DNA of 64,000 bases from assembly GCF_001424165.1 (NCBI RefSeq), contig NZ_LMOJ01000001.1, forward strand, positions 523,194 to 587,193. The letters run 5' to 3'. This document shows, in pieces, positions 1-8,879 of the stretch. Every line of letters starts with the position of its first letter. The stretch's first letter is position 1. A model generated the notes under the pieces. The model worked only from the letters and a program-made list of their open reading frames with translations. It ran no database searches and was not told the DNA's origin. The stretch is from Massilia sp. Leaf139. GTDB lineage: Bacteria; Pseudomonadota; Gammaproteobacteria; Burkholderiales; Burkholderiaceae_D. Position numbers and translations under genes: made by a program.

Positions 1-1
1 C

Positions 2-724
2 CTGGCCGCCGAAGGCGCCAGCGTCGGCGTGCTCGATGCCGACATCTACGGCCCTTCGCAGCCGATGATGCTCGGGATTAACGCGCGTCCGGAAAGCACC
101 GACGGCAAGACCATGGAGCCGCTGGAAAACCACGGCGTGCAGGTCTCCTCGATCGGCTTCATGATCGATCCGGACGAGCCGATGGTCTGGCGCGGCCCGA
201 TGGTCACGCAGGCGCTGCAGCAGCTGCTCGAGCAGACCAACTGGCGCGACCTGGATTACCTGATCGTCGACATGCCGCCCGGCACCGGCGACATCCAGCT
301 GACCCTGTCGCAGAAAGTGCCGGTCACGGGCGCCGTGATCGTCACCACGCCGCAGGACATTGCCCTGCTCGACGCGCGCAAGGGCCTGAAAATGTTCGAA
401 AAGGTGGGCATCCCGATCATCGGCATCGTCGAGAACATGAGCACCCACGTCTGCTCGAACTGCGGCCATACCGAAGCGATCTTCGGCCACGGCGGCGGCG
501 AGAAGATGTGCAAGGACTTCGGCGTCGACTTCCTGGGCGCGCTGCCGCTGACCATGTCGATCCGCGAGCAGGCCGATTCGGGCCGGCCGACGGTGGTCGC
601 CGATCCGGATGGCGCCGTCGCCTCGGTCTACAAGCAGATCGCGCGCAAGGTGGCGGTCAAGGTCGCGGAAAAGGCCAAGGACATGACCAGTAAATTCCCT
701 AGCATCGTGGTCAAGAACGACTAA
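2..724 (+). CDS. apbC: Mrp/ApbC-type Fe-S cluster carrier ATPase (5' end outside window)
   Basis: This is the C-terminal part of a P-loop Fe-S carrier protein of the Mrp/ApbC/Nbp35 family, which binds a 4Fe-4S cluster and passes it to apoproteins in the cytoplasm. The frame is open from base 2, so the start and the Walker A loop lie upstream. Visible landmarks are the switch region VLDADIYGPSQP, the VDMPPGTGD stretch, and the CSNCGH CxxC motif expected to bridge the cluster in the dimer. The stop is TAA at 722-724. One copy of an intergenic repeat begins about 16 bp after it. The family call is secure. Whether any N-terminal MIP18/DUF59 domain exists cannot be seen. Confidence 0.93.
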   Translation: MAAEGASVGVLDADIYGPSQPMMLGINARPESTDGKTMEPLENHGVQVSSIGFMIDPDEPMVWRGPMVTQALQQLLEQTNWRDLDYLIVDMPPGTGDIQLTLSQKVPVTGAVIVTTPQDIALLDARKGLKMFEKVGIPIIGIVENMSTHVCSNCGHTEAIFGHGGGEKMCKDFGVDFLGALPLTMSIREQADSGRPTVVADPDGAVASVYKQIARKVAVKVAEKAKDMTSKFPSIVVKND

Positions 725-740
725 GAGCGGCTAACGAGTC

Positions 741-805
741 CCATGGCTGGGTTGCATCCGTCTTGCCGTACCAAGGTTTGTCTGCGACGAATGCGCCTTG
801 CCCTG
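741..805 (+). repeat. Intergenic repeat family A, copy 1
   Basis: About 64 bp starting CCATGGCTGGGTTGCATC and ending GCGCCTTGCCCTGG. It resembles the copies at 16787-16850 and, inverted, at 56918-56980. Shared blocks are CATGG-N-GTTGCA, GCCGTAC, GTCT-CGACGA and ATGCGCCTTGCC. It lies just after the mrp stop, and this copy is the most diverged. The rest of the 725-1157 gap holds no gene that I can support. Confidence 0.7.
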
Positions 806-1085
806 GAACTGGCCGGTCGCTCCAAGCGTGAGTAAGTAATACATCAGCGCTGGTCGGGGACGGCTCGCCGGCCTGGGAGCGCTTCCCGAATACCAGGGCG
901 CGCGCCCTGCACGACCGGGTGCAGGGCCGCGCGAAACCCCCGCTGGCTGACGCTGCACACCACCAAGCCGGCGCTGCAATCCACCTGCAGCCCGCCTGAA
1001 GTTTCTCCCAAGCCAACACGACAGTTTTTCTTGTCAAGCGTTGCGCGCATGTTTTTCCGTCTTGCATCTGTTTAAAAATAAAGTC

Positions 1086-1107
1086 TGTAGGAAATTTCCT
1101 TCCTACA
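1086..1107. promoter_or_regulatory. Palindromic operator candidate upstream of the c-di-GMP gene
   Basis: TGTAGGAA (1086-1093) and TTCCTACA (1100-1107) form a perfect 8-bp inverted repeat around a 6-bp spacer, and GGAAATTTCC at its left side is itself palindromic. It sits 50 bp before the ATG at 1158 in a 433-bp gap. The size and dyad symmetry fit a dimeric regulator site. No regulator is identified. Confidence 0.45.
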
Positions 1108-1157
1108 CTGGCGGTTGACCTCATTCGCCAAGCGGCCGAAAGCCGCACCAAGGACAC

Positions 1158-3707
1158 ATGAACAGCACCTGCGCGCGATGGAGCGACCGTTACCTGGGCG
1201 CGAACCACTGGTTCATCCCCGCCGACCTGTTGGATCAGGCCGCGAACGCCCGTACCCGCGCCGAAAACGTCGTCAATGCGGCCCTGCTCGCGGCCACCGC
1301 CGGCCCTTTCTATGCGCTCGCCTACCACCTGATGGGCTTCGATGCGGCCGCCGTCGAGATCCTGCTGTGCTGCGCCTGCATGCTGGCCTCGCCGCTGCTG
1401 CTGCGCGCCAGCGGCAGCATCTGGGCCGCGCGCGAACTCTTCCTGTGCGCGCTGTTCTTCAACTTCACCTGGCTCAGCTTCAACCTGGGCGGCATCGGCG
1501 CGCCCACCGCGAGCTGGCTGATCACGGCGCCCCTGGTCGCCATGTTCCTCGGCGGGGTAGCCAGCGCCCTGTTCTGGCTCGCGCTCAGCTGCACCGCCGC
1601 CGTCGTCATCTATGCGCTGCCCGGCGCCGGCTATCCGCTCCCGGCGCATCCGGTGGCCGACATGGCGCTGCTGTACCTGGTGTGCCACCTCGGCCTGTTC
1701 GTGGTGGTGCTGGTGTTCGCGCTGCTGTTCGAACTGACCAAGAACCGCGGTTTCGTGAAGCTGGAGCAGGCGCTGGGTACCATCAACGAGCTGGCGATCC
1801 GCGACGAGCTGACGGGCGTGCATAACCGGCGCTACCTGATGCGCCTGATCGAAAAGGAAAAGGAGCGCAGCGACCGCAACGGCCGCGCCTTCTGTCTCTG
1901 CCTGCTCGACATCGATTTCTTCAAACGGATCAACGACACCTGGGGTCATAGCGCCGGCGACACCGTGCTGCGCGCCTTTGCCGGCACCGTGCAGGGCATG
2001 GTGCGCGGCAGCGACAGCTTCGGGCGCTACGGCGGCGAGGAATTCCTCCTGATGCTGCCGGAAACGAGCGCGGACGACGCGATGGTGCTGGCCGGCCGCG
2101 TGCGCGCCGCCGTCGAAAAAATGCGCTGCATGGAGGGTGGCAGCGAGATCGCGCTGACGGTGTCGATCGGCGTGGCCGAGTACCGCATGGGCGAGGCGGT
2201 CGGCCTGGCGGTCGGACGCGCCGACGAGGCCCTGTACCTGGCCAAGTCGAGCGGGCGCAACCGGGTGGTCTGCCACGGCCAGGACGAGGAACCGCTGGCG
2301 CTGGCGCTGCGCGCGAATGCGCCGGCCACCGTCGAACTGAAAGACCTGGGCGTGAGCGTCGGCCGGATGCTCGACGGCGTGCACTGCGACCAGCTCACGG
2401 GCCTGCTCAACCGCCGCCTGCTGCGCGACCGCCTGCGCCACGCCATGGATCGCGCCGACCGCAACCGCCGTCCGGTGGCGCTGCTGCTCCTGAATATCAA
2501 CAAGTTCAAGGAAGTGAACGACGCCCTCGGCTACGAAGCGGGGGACGCGCTGCTGGTGCAGGCCGGCGCCATCATCCGCCAGTGCCTGCGCGACTCCGAC
2601 ACGGTGGCGCGCTGGAGCGGCGACGAATTCGTCGCGCTGCTGGAAGACCTGGCCGCCGAAGGCGATTCGCGCCAGGTGGCGGAGAAGATCCTCGACCGCT
2701 TCGGGCTCCCTCTGAACGCCGGCGAGCGTGAATGCTTCGTCACGCTGTCGGTGGGCGTGGCCCTGTATCCGGCCGAGGAGTGCGACCTCGATGCGCTGCT
2801 CAAGCGCGCCGACATCGCCATGCGCAGCGCGCGCGCCTGGGGCGAGAACAGCGTACAGGTGTATTCGAGCGCCGGATGGTCAAAATTAGGCGAACCGAAG
2901 AGCGAGCGCCTGACGCTCAAGAACGGCCTGCGCGAAGCCCTCGCGCGCGGCCAGCTCTTCCTCGAATACCAGCCCCAGGTCGATCTCGGCACGCGCCGCA
3001 TCGTCGGCGTCGAGGCGCTGGTGCGCTGGCAGCATCCGCTCTACGGCCGCATCGATCCGGGCCGCTTCATCCCGCTGGCCGAGGAGACCGGCATGATCGT
3101 GCCGATCGGCGACTGGGTGCTGCGCACCGCCTGCGCCCAGAACCGCGCCTGGCGCGATGCCGGCCTGCCCGGCGTGAAGACGGCCGTGAACCTGTCGGCG
3201 CGCCAGCTGCGCCATCCCGGCATCGCCGCGCGCGTAATGGAAATCGTCCAGGGCGCGGCATTGCCGCGCGCCTGCCTCGATCTCGAAATCACCGAAGGCG
3301 TGCTGATCGAGGATCTCGCTGCAAATCGCGAGGTGCTAGGCGCGCTGCGCGCCGCCGGCGTGCTGGTCTCGATCGACGATTTCGGCACCGGCTATTCGAG
3401 CCTGAACTACCTCTCCGAGCTGCCCGTCGACATCCTCAAAATGGATGGCCTGTTCGTGCGCCGCCTGGGCGGCAGCGCGCGCGCCCGGCCGTATGCGATC
3501 GCCGAAGCGATCGTCGCGATGGCGCACCGGCTCGAGCTGAAGGTGATCGCCGAATGCGTCGAGACGGGCGAGCAGCTGGGCGACCTGGGCGCCATGTGCT
3601 GCGACGAAGCCCAGGGTTACCTGTTCCACCGTCCGCTGCCCGCCGAGCAGGTCGGCGTGCTGCTGGCGCGCCAGGCCGCGCAGCAGGCGAGCATGGTGCC
3701 AGCCTGA
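1158..3707 (+). CDS. Membrane GGDEF-GGDEF-EAL cyclic-di-GMP enzyme
   Basis: An 849-residue signalling protein. Roughly residues 35-205 hold about six hydrophobic segments (an integral-membrane sensor I cannot name). A canonical GGDEF domain follows (GGEEF near residue 291, with RGSD five residues before it as a possible inhibitory site). A second, degenerate GGDEF domain has SGDEF near 487, and a C-terminal EAL domain has EALVRW near 618. The EAL domain keeps EITEG, the double Asp of IDDFGTGYSS, the ILKMD lysine and a VETGEQ element, so phosphodiesterase activity is plausible beside cyclase activity of the first GGDEF. The ATG at 1158 has AAGGA upstream. The stop is 41 bp before the oxoamine synthase gene, which suggests co-transcription. 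The net direction of c-di-GMP change cannot be told. Confidence 0.92.
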   Translation: MNSTCARWSDRYLGANHWFIPADLLDQAANARTRAENVVNAALLAATAGPFYALAYHLMGFDAAAVEILLCCACMLASPLLLRASGSIWAARELFLCALFFNFTWLSFNLGGIGAPTASWLITAPLVAMFLGGVASALFWLALSCTAAVVIYALPGAGYPLPAHPVADMALLYLVCHLGLFVVVLVFALLFELTKNRGFVKLEQALGTINELAIRDELTGVHNRRYLMRLIEKEKERSDRNGRAFCLCLLDIDFFKRINDTWGHSAGDTVLRAFAGTVQGMVRGSDSFGRYGGEEFLLMLPETSADDAMVLAGRVRAAVEKMRCMEGGSEIALTVSIGVAEYRMGEAVGLAVGRADEALYLAKSSGRNRVVCHGQDEEPLALALRANAPATVELKDLGVSVGRMLDGVHCDQLTGLLNRRLLRDRLRHAMDRADRNRRPVALLLLNINKFKEVNDALGYEAGDALLVQAGAIIRQCLRDSDTVARWSGDEFVALLEDLAAEGDSRQVAEKILDRFGLPLNAGERECFVTLSVGVALYPAEECDLDALLKRADIAMRSARAWGENSVQVYSSAGWSKLGEPKSERLTLKNGLREALARGQLFLEYQPQVDLGTRRIVGVEALVRWQHPLYGRIDPGRFIPLAEETGMIVPIGDWVLRTACAQNRAWRDAGLPGVKTAVNLSARQLRHPGIAARVMEIVQGAALPRACLDLEITEGVLIEDLAANREVLGALRAAGVLVSIDDFGTGYSSLNYLSELPVDILKMDGLFVRRLGGSARARPYAIAEAIVAMAHRLELKVIAECVETGEQLGDLGAMCCDEAQGYLFHRPLPAEQVGVLLARQAAQQASMVPA

Positions 3708-3748
3708 GTTTTCTTCCCCCTTTTCATTCCCATAGCGAGGAGTACACC

Positions 3749-5131
3749 GTGCACGAGGAAACGATCGTCTTCGAGCGGGCCGCCGACATCGCCGAACTGG
3801 AAGTTAGCGGCGCGCTGCGCGGCAGCGTCGCCCAGTTCGCGCAGCCGCGCGGCGCCAACCTGTTGCGCCGTACCGAGGCGCTCGACGCCTGGTGCCGGCT
3901 GCGCACCACGCATGGCGTCTGGCAGTACGCGCGCGCCATCGACGGCGCGCCGACGCCGGAGTCGAGCGTGCACGAGGAGGGCGAACTGCCGGGCACCGGC
4001 ACCCGCGGCATCAATTTCGCGTCCCAGGACTACCTGTCGCTGGCCTCGCACCCGACCGTGCGCGAAGCGGCCCAGGCGGCCCTGGTCGAGGCCGGCCCGC
4101 ACAGCGCCGGCTCAGCGGTACTGCTCGGGAACAGCCGCCTGTCGCTGCGCCTGGAAGAGGCGCTCGGCACGCTGCTGCAGATGGAACACGTGACCCTGTT
4201 CCCCACCGGCTGGGGCGCCGCCTTCGGCGTCATCACGGCGCTGGTCGGGGCGCGCGACTACGTGCTGGTCGACCAGCTCGCGCATGCCTCGCTGCGCCAG
4301 GGTGCGAACGCCGCCACCCGCAACGTGGCGCTGCATCGCCATCTTGACACCGGCCACGTGCGTGAACTGCTGGCCGCGATTCGCGCGCGCGATACCGAGA
4401 ACGGCATCCTGGTCGTCACCGAAGGCCTGTTCAGCATGGACGCGGATTGCCCGGATCTGCCGCTGATGCAGCACCTGTGCCGCGAGTACAACGCCACCCT
4501 GCTGGTCGACGTGGCGCACGACCTGGGCGCGCTCGGGCCGGGCGGCACCGGCAGCCTGGGCCAGCAGGCCATGCTGGGCAAGGTCGACCTGGTGATGGGC
4601 GCCTTCTCGAAAACCTTCGCCTCGAACGGCGGCTTCGTCGCCTGCGCCTCGCGCGCGGTGAAGCGCCAGCTGCAGCTGTTCGCCGGCCCGCACCTGTTCT
4701 CGAATGCGCTCTCGCCGGTGCAGGCGGCCTGCGTGCTCGAATCGCTGCGCATCGTCGCCAGCGGCGAGGGCGACGCCCTGCGCGAGGCGCTGCTGCGCAA
4801 TGCCGTGGCGCTGCGCGCCAACCTGGCCGAAACCGGCATGCGCTGCCTGGGCGTGCCATCGGCCATCGTGCCGCTCTGGATCGGCAGCGAGCAGGTGGCG
4901 CGCCTGGCGGGGCGCACGCTGGCGCGCGAGGGCGTCTTCGTCAACGCGGTCGAGTATCCGGGCGTGCCGCTCGGGGCGGCGCGCCTGCGCCTGCAGGTGA
5001 TGGCGGCGCACCGGCCGGCGCAGCTGCGGCAGGGAGCACGGATGATCGGCGCGGCGGTCAGCGGGGCCGGCGCGGCGCTCGGCGTCGAACCGGCGCGCCA
5101 GCCCAGCCCGAGGGAGCGCGCCCGTGGCTGA
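3749..5131 (+). CDS. Alpha-oxoamine synthase-family PLP enzyme
   Basis: A 460-residue fold-type I PLP enzyme of the family containing KBL, BioF, ALA synthase, serine palmitoyltransferase and CqsA. These condense an amino acid with an acyl thioester, with loss of CO2, to give an alpha-aminoketone. Family marks are the SQDYLSLASHP entry, DVAHDLG (Asp254, His257, cofactor contacts) and GAFSKTFASNGG with the predicted Schiff-base Lys288. About 95 residues precede the conserved core. The GTG at 3749 was chosen because GCGAGGAG lies 6-14 bp upstream and no better start exists in frame. The gene overlaps the next by 8 bp, and that protein carries its own acyl-carrier domain, so the acyl donor is probably ACP-bound. 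The amino-acid partner is unknown. Confidence 0.88.
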   Translation: MHEETIVFERAADIAELEVSGALRGSVAQFAQPRGANLLRRTEALDAWCRLRTTHGVWQYARAIDGAPTPESSVHEEGELPGTGTRGINFASQDYLSLASHPTVREAAQAALVEAGPHSAGSAVLLGNSRLSLRLEEALGTLLQMEHVTLFPTGWGAAFGVITALVGARDYVLVDQLAHASLRQGANAATRNVALHRHLDTGHVRELLAAIRARDTENGILVVTEGLFSMDADCPDLPLMQHLCREYNATLLVDVAHDLGALGPGGTGSLGQQAMLGKVDLVMGAFSKTFASNGGFVACASRAVKRQLQLFAGPHLFSNALSPVQAACVLESLRIVASGEGDALREALLRNAVALRANLAETGMRCLGVPSAIVPLWIGSEQVARLAGRTLAREGVFVNAVEYPGVPLGAARLRLQVMAAHRPAQLRQGARMIGAAVSGAGAALGVEPARQPSPRERARG

Positions 5132-8100
5132 CGCTTCCGACCCCGCGAACATGCCCCTTGTCCAGCAGCTGCGCGAACGCGCGCGGCGCACGCCGGGCCG
5201 CATCGCCTATACCTTCCTGCGCGAGAACGGCAGCGAACACGACATCTGCTATGCCGAGCTGGCCGCGCGCGTCGACGCCCTGGCGGCGCAGATGCTGGCG
5301 CAGCTGCGTCCGGGCGCGCGCGCCTTGCTGCTGTATCCGGCGGGGATCGACTTCATCGTCGCCTTTTTCGCCTGTCTGGCGGCCAGCGTGGTCGCTGTGC
5401 CGGCGGCGCCGGCCAACCGCGCGCGCGATAGCGCCCGCCTGGCGGCGCTGACCGGCGACGCCGCCCCGGCGCTGGTGCTGTGCGCGCCCGAGACGCAGGC
5501 CGCAACCGCCGCGGCGCTGGCGCACGTGGGCTGCACGGCGCCCATGCTGTGCGGCGCAGGCGCTGCCGCGGCGGCCGTCCTGCCCGCGCCATCCGGTACG
5601 TCGGTCGCCTTTCTCCAATATACCTCCGGCTCGACCGGCCAGCCGAAAGGCGTCGAAGTCACGCATGCGAACATCGCCGCCAACGTGGCGGCGATCGGCA
5701 GCGCCTTCGGCTTCGGGGTCGACACGGTCATGGTCAGCTGGCTGCCGCCCTTCCACGACATGGGCCTGATCGGCAGCATCGCCGCGCCGCTGGCGCACGG
5801 CTTCCGCTCGGTGCTGATGGCGCCCGGGGCCTTCCTGCGCCGCCCGGCGGCCTGGCTGGAAGCGATTATGCGCTACCGCGCCACCTGCAGCGGCGGGCCG
5901 AACTTCGCCTGGGATTTGTGCCTGCGGCGCGTCAGCGACGCGCAAAAGGCGGGGCTGGACTTGTCGAGCCTGGACGTGTTCTACAACGGCGCCGAGCCGG
6001 TGCGCGCGCAGACGCTGGCGCGCTTCATCGAGAGCTTCGGCCCCTGCGGGCTGCGGCCGCAGGCGGTCTTCCCCTGCTACGGCATGGCCGAGGCGACGCT
6101 GCTGGTGGCGGGCGGGCCGCGCGGCCGCGCGCCGCGCATCCTCCATCTGGACGGCGCGGCGCTCGAGCAGGGCGCCGTGTGCGAGGCGGCATCAAGCCAG
6201 GGCCGCGCCCTGGTCAGCTGCGGCCCGGCGGCGCCCGGCGTCGAGGTGGCCGTGATCGACCCGGCGCGCTGCATTCCGGCCGCCCCGGGCGTGATCGGCG
6301 AGCTCTGGATCGCGGGAGCCGGTGTCGCGCGCGGCTACCATGGCCGCGCCCAGGACAGTGCCCGGCTGTTCGGCCTGCGCGTGGCGGATGCGCCCGCGGC
6401 GCTGCTTGGAGCGCGCTGGCTGCGCAGCGGCGACCTCGGCTTCGTGCGCGACGGCGAAATCTATATTGCCGGCCGCCGCAAGGACGTCATCGTCATCAAT
6501 GGGCGCAAGATCCACGCCCGCGACGTGGAAGCGCTGGCGGAGGACGCCTGCCCCGAACTGGCGCCCAACAGCTGCGCCGCCTTTGCGCTGGAGGGAGAGG
6601 GCAGCGAGTGCATGGCGCTGGTGGTCGAGGCGCCGCGGGCGCTGGCGCGCGGCGGCGACATCGACGCGGTGGCGCGCCGCATCCGCGCGGCGGTCGTGCT
6701 GGGCACGGGCATGCCGCTGCACACGCTCGCCTTTGTCGCACCGGGCGTGTTCCCGCGCACGACCAGCGGCAAGGTGCAGCGCGCGCGCTGCCGGGAGGCC
6801 TTGCAGCGGGGCAGCCTGCCGCTGCTGGCCATGCGCTCGCCCGGCATCGGGGACGGCGGCGCGCGCGCGGACGCCGTCATCGCCTGGCTGCGCAGCTATG
6901 CGCAGCGCCGGCTCGATTCGCGCCTGGCCGACGAGCGCCGTTCGCTCGCGCCCCACGTGCTGCTCGATTTCGGCGCCCGCGGCCTGCTTGGCCTGCAGGC
7001 GCCGCAGGGCAGCGGCGGCCTGGCCCTGGCAACGGGCGACCTGGTACGCGTGATGGCGCAGCTGGCCGCGATCGACCTGACCCTGGCCACCATGGTGGGC
7101 GTGCACAACGGCCTGGGCTTGCGGCCACTGCTGCGCTTCGCGCCTGAGCAGCTGCGCGCGCAGTGGCTGCTCCAGCTGGCCTCGGGCCGCCAGCTGGCCG
7201 CCTTTGCACTGAGCGAGCCGCAGGCCGGATCGAATCCGCGCGCGATCGGCACCCGCGCCGACCGTGTCAAGGGCGGCTGGCGCATCAATGGCGAGAAGCA
7301 CCTGATCGGCCTGGTGGCCTGGGCCGGCGTGCTGACCGTGTTCGCGCGCGCCTTCGATGCCGGCGGAAAGGCGCTCGGCACCGTGGCCTTGCTGGTGCCG
7401 AGCGAGACGCCGGGCCTGGTGCTGGGGCCGGAAGCGCTGACGATGGGCATGCGCGCCATGCCGCAAAGCGCGGTGCGTTTCGACGCCGTCTTCGTGCCCG
7501 ATGCCCAGGTGCTGGGCAAACCGGGCGCCGGGATGGACGTGGCCCAGGACGCGATGGGCTTCGCGCGCCTCGGCATCGGCGCCCTGTGCGTGGGGGCGAT
7601 GAAGCGCTGCGCCCAGCTGATGGCGCGCTACAGCGCGCGCCGCGACGTCGCCGGCGGGCGCCTGCTCGACAACCCGGTGACCCTCCTGCGCCTGCACGAA
7701 CTCGATTGCGCCATCAAGGCCGCTGAATCCCTGGTCGACGCGCTGGCAACCTGCATGGACGAGCAGGGGCCACTGCCGCTGGACGCCTTCAGCGCCTGCA
7801 AGTGCGTACTGTCGGAACTGCTGTGGGAAGCGGCCGACCACCTGATGCAGATGCTGGGCGGACGCGGCTACCTCGAGACCAACCTTGCGCCGCAACTGCT
7901 GCGCGACGCGCGCGTGCTGCGCATCCTGGAAGGCCCGAGCGAAGCCCTGTATGTCCACCTGGGCGCGGTGGTGCGCGTGCCGGGCAATCCGATCGCGAAA
8001 ACGGTCGCGCGCCTGGGCGCCTTCGATTACCTGGCGCTGCTGGCGAACCTGCCGGCGCAGGGCCTTGGCGTCTGGCAGGACGGACGCAACGGCGAATTCG

Positions 8101-8849
8101 CCGCCTGGACGCTGCTGGCCGCCGCCGCACGGGGCGAAGCCGCAGCCTGGGCGGCGCGGCGCCTGGATGCGCTGCGCCGGGAGGTGGAAGCCGAGGGCGC
8201 GGCCGTCGACGACTGCCCGTCGGGCAGCGCCTTGCTGGCACGGGTGGCGCAGCATGCGCTGGCAATCGGCGACATCGAGCAGAGCGCGCCGGGCGAGGCC
8301 GGCGGGCTCGATGCGCTGCTGCGCCAGGCGCTGCCGGAGGCGCCACCCGCACCGGCCGCCCCGGCCCCGTTGGCCGCGCCGCCCGCGCTGCTGACGCCTG
8401 CTGCATCCGTGGCGCCGGCGGCAGCGGCGGCGCTGTCGAGCCTGGAGCTGGTGCACGCCTGCCTGCAGCGCTGGCTGCGCGAAGGCGGTACGGGCGAGGG
8501 TGCGCCAGGGATCGAGGGCTGGAACGTCGACACGCCCTTCAGCGACATCGGCATCGATTCGCTGGCCTCGGTGCCGTTGGCGCTGGAACTCGAGCAGGCC
8601 AGCGGGGTGCCGGTCACCGCCGAGCTGCTCTACGATTATCCGACGGTGCGCTTGCTGGCCGGGTATATAGACGAACAGCACGACGAACTGCGCGATGCAC
8701 AGTGCAATGAGCCGCGCGACCGGCAGCGCGATCCACGGCACGATGCGGATCGTGACGCGCAGGCTGACGTGGCGGACGACGCACAGGACGGCGCCACGTG
8801 TGCGCAAGCAGAGGAGGGGATCGCCGCCGCATCGGGCGCATCGGGGTAG
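5124..8849 (+). CDS. Fatty-acyl-AMP ligase / acyl-CoA dehydrogenase / ACP fusion
   Basis: A 1241-residue three-part enzyme. Residues ~1-575 are an adenylate-forming ligase: YTSGSTGQPKGV near 165, YGMAEATLLV, then GRRKDVIVINGRKIHARDVE, a pattern closer to fatty-acyl-AMP ligases than to CoA ligases. Residues ~590-955 are an acyl-CoA dehydrogenase domain with FALSEPQAGSNP and LEGPSEALY, where the catalytic glutamate is expected. Residues ~1105-1175 are an acyl carrier domain with GIDSL, Ser1146 being the phosphopantetheine site. A charged tail rich in Asp, Arg and His follows. The order suggests activation of a fatty acid, loading on the carrier, and alpha,beta-desaturation in cis. The GTG at 5124 overlaps the upstream oxoamine synthase. 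The product is not predictable beyond an unsaturated acyl chain. Confidence 0.88.
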   Translation: MADASDPANMPLVQQLRERARRTPGRIAYTFLRENGSEHDICYAELAARVDALAAQMLAQLRPGARALLLYPAGIDFIVAFFACLAASVVAVPAAPANRARDSARLAALTGDAAPALVLCAPETQAATAAALAHVGCTAPMLCGAGAAAAAVLPAPSGTSVAFLQYTSGSTGQPKGVEVTHANIAANVAAIGSAFGFGVDTVMVSWLPPFHDMGLIGSIAAPLAHGFRSVLMAPGAFLRRPAAWLEAIMRYRATCSGGPNFAWDLCLRRVSDAQKAGLDLSSLDVFYNGAEPVRAQTLARFIESFGPCGLRPQAVFPCYGMAEATLLVAGGPRGRAPRILHLDGAALEQGAVCEAASSQGRALVSCGPAAPGVEVAVIDPARCIPAAPGVIGELWIAGAGVARGYHGRAQDSARLFGLRVADAPAALLGARWLRSGDLGFVRDGEIYIAGRRKDVIVINGRKIHARDVEALAEDACPELAPNSCAAFALEGEGSECMALVVEAPRALARGGDIDAVARRIRAAVVLGTGMPLHTLAFVAPGVFPRTTSGKVQRARCREALQRGSLPLLAMRSPGIGDGGARADAVIAWLRSYAQRRLDSRLADERRSLAPHVLLDFGARGLLGLQAPQGSGGLALATGDLVRVMAQLAAIDLTLATMVGVHNGLGLRPLLRFAPEQLRAQWLLQLASGRQLAAFALSEPQAGSNPRAIGTRADRVKGGWRINGEKHLIGLVAWAGVLTVFARAFDAGGKALGTVALLVPSETPGLVLGPEALTMGMRAMPQSAVRFDAVFVPDAQVLGKPGAGMDVAQDAMGFARLGIGALCVGAMKRCAQLMARYSARRDVAGGRLLDNPVTLLRLHELDCAIKAAESLVDALATCMDEQGPLPLDAFSACKCVLSELLWEAADHLMQMLGGRGYLETNLAPQLLRDARVLRILEGPSEALYVHLGAVVRVPGNPIAKTVARLGAFDYLALLANLPAQGLGVWQDGRNGEFAAWTLLAAAARGEAAAWAARRLDALRREVEAEGAAVDDCPSGSALLARVAQHALAIGDIEQSAPGEAGGLDALLRQALPEAPPAPAAPAPLAAPPALLTPAASVAPAAAAALSSLELVHACLQRWLREGGTGEGAPGIEGWNVDTPFSDIGIDSLASVPLALELEQASGVPVTAELLYDYPTVRLLAGYIDEQHDELRDAQCNEPRDRQRDPRHDADRDAQADVADDAQDGATCAQAEEGIAAASGASG

Positions 8850-8879
8850 AATAGCCGCTTTATCATTACGCTTTTCGCC

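Noticed and set aside
711-2441. Minus-strand open frame over the mrp-GGDEF gap and GGDEF gene
   Set aside because: It has antisense composition, and its 3' end runs into the repeat and the mrp stop. The true genes explain the region.
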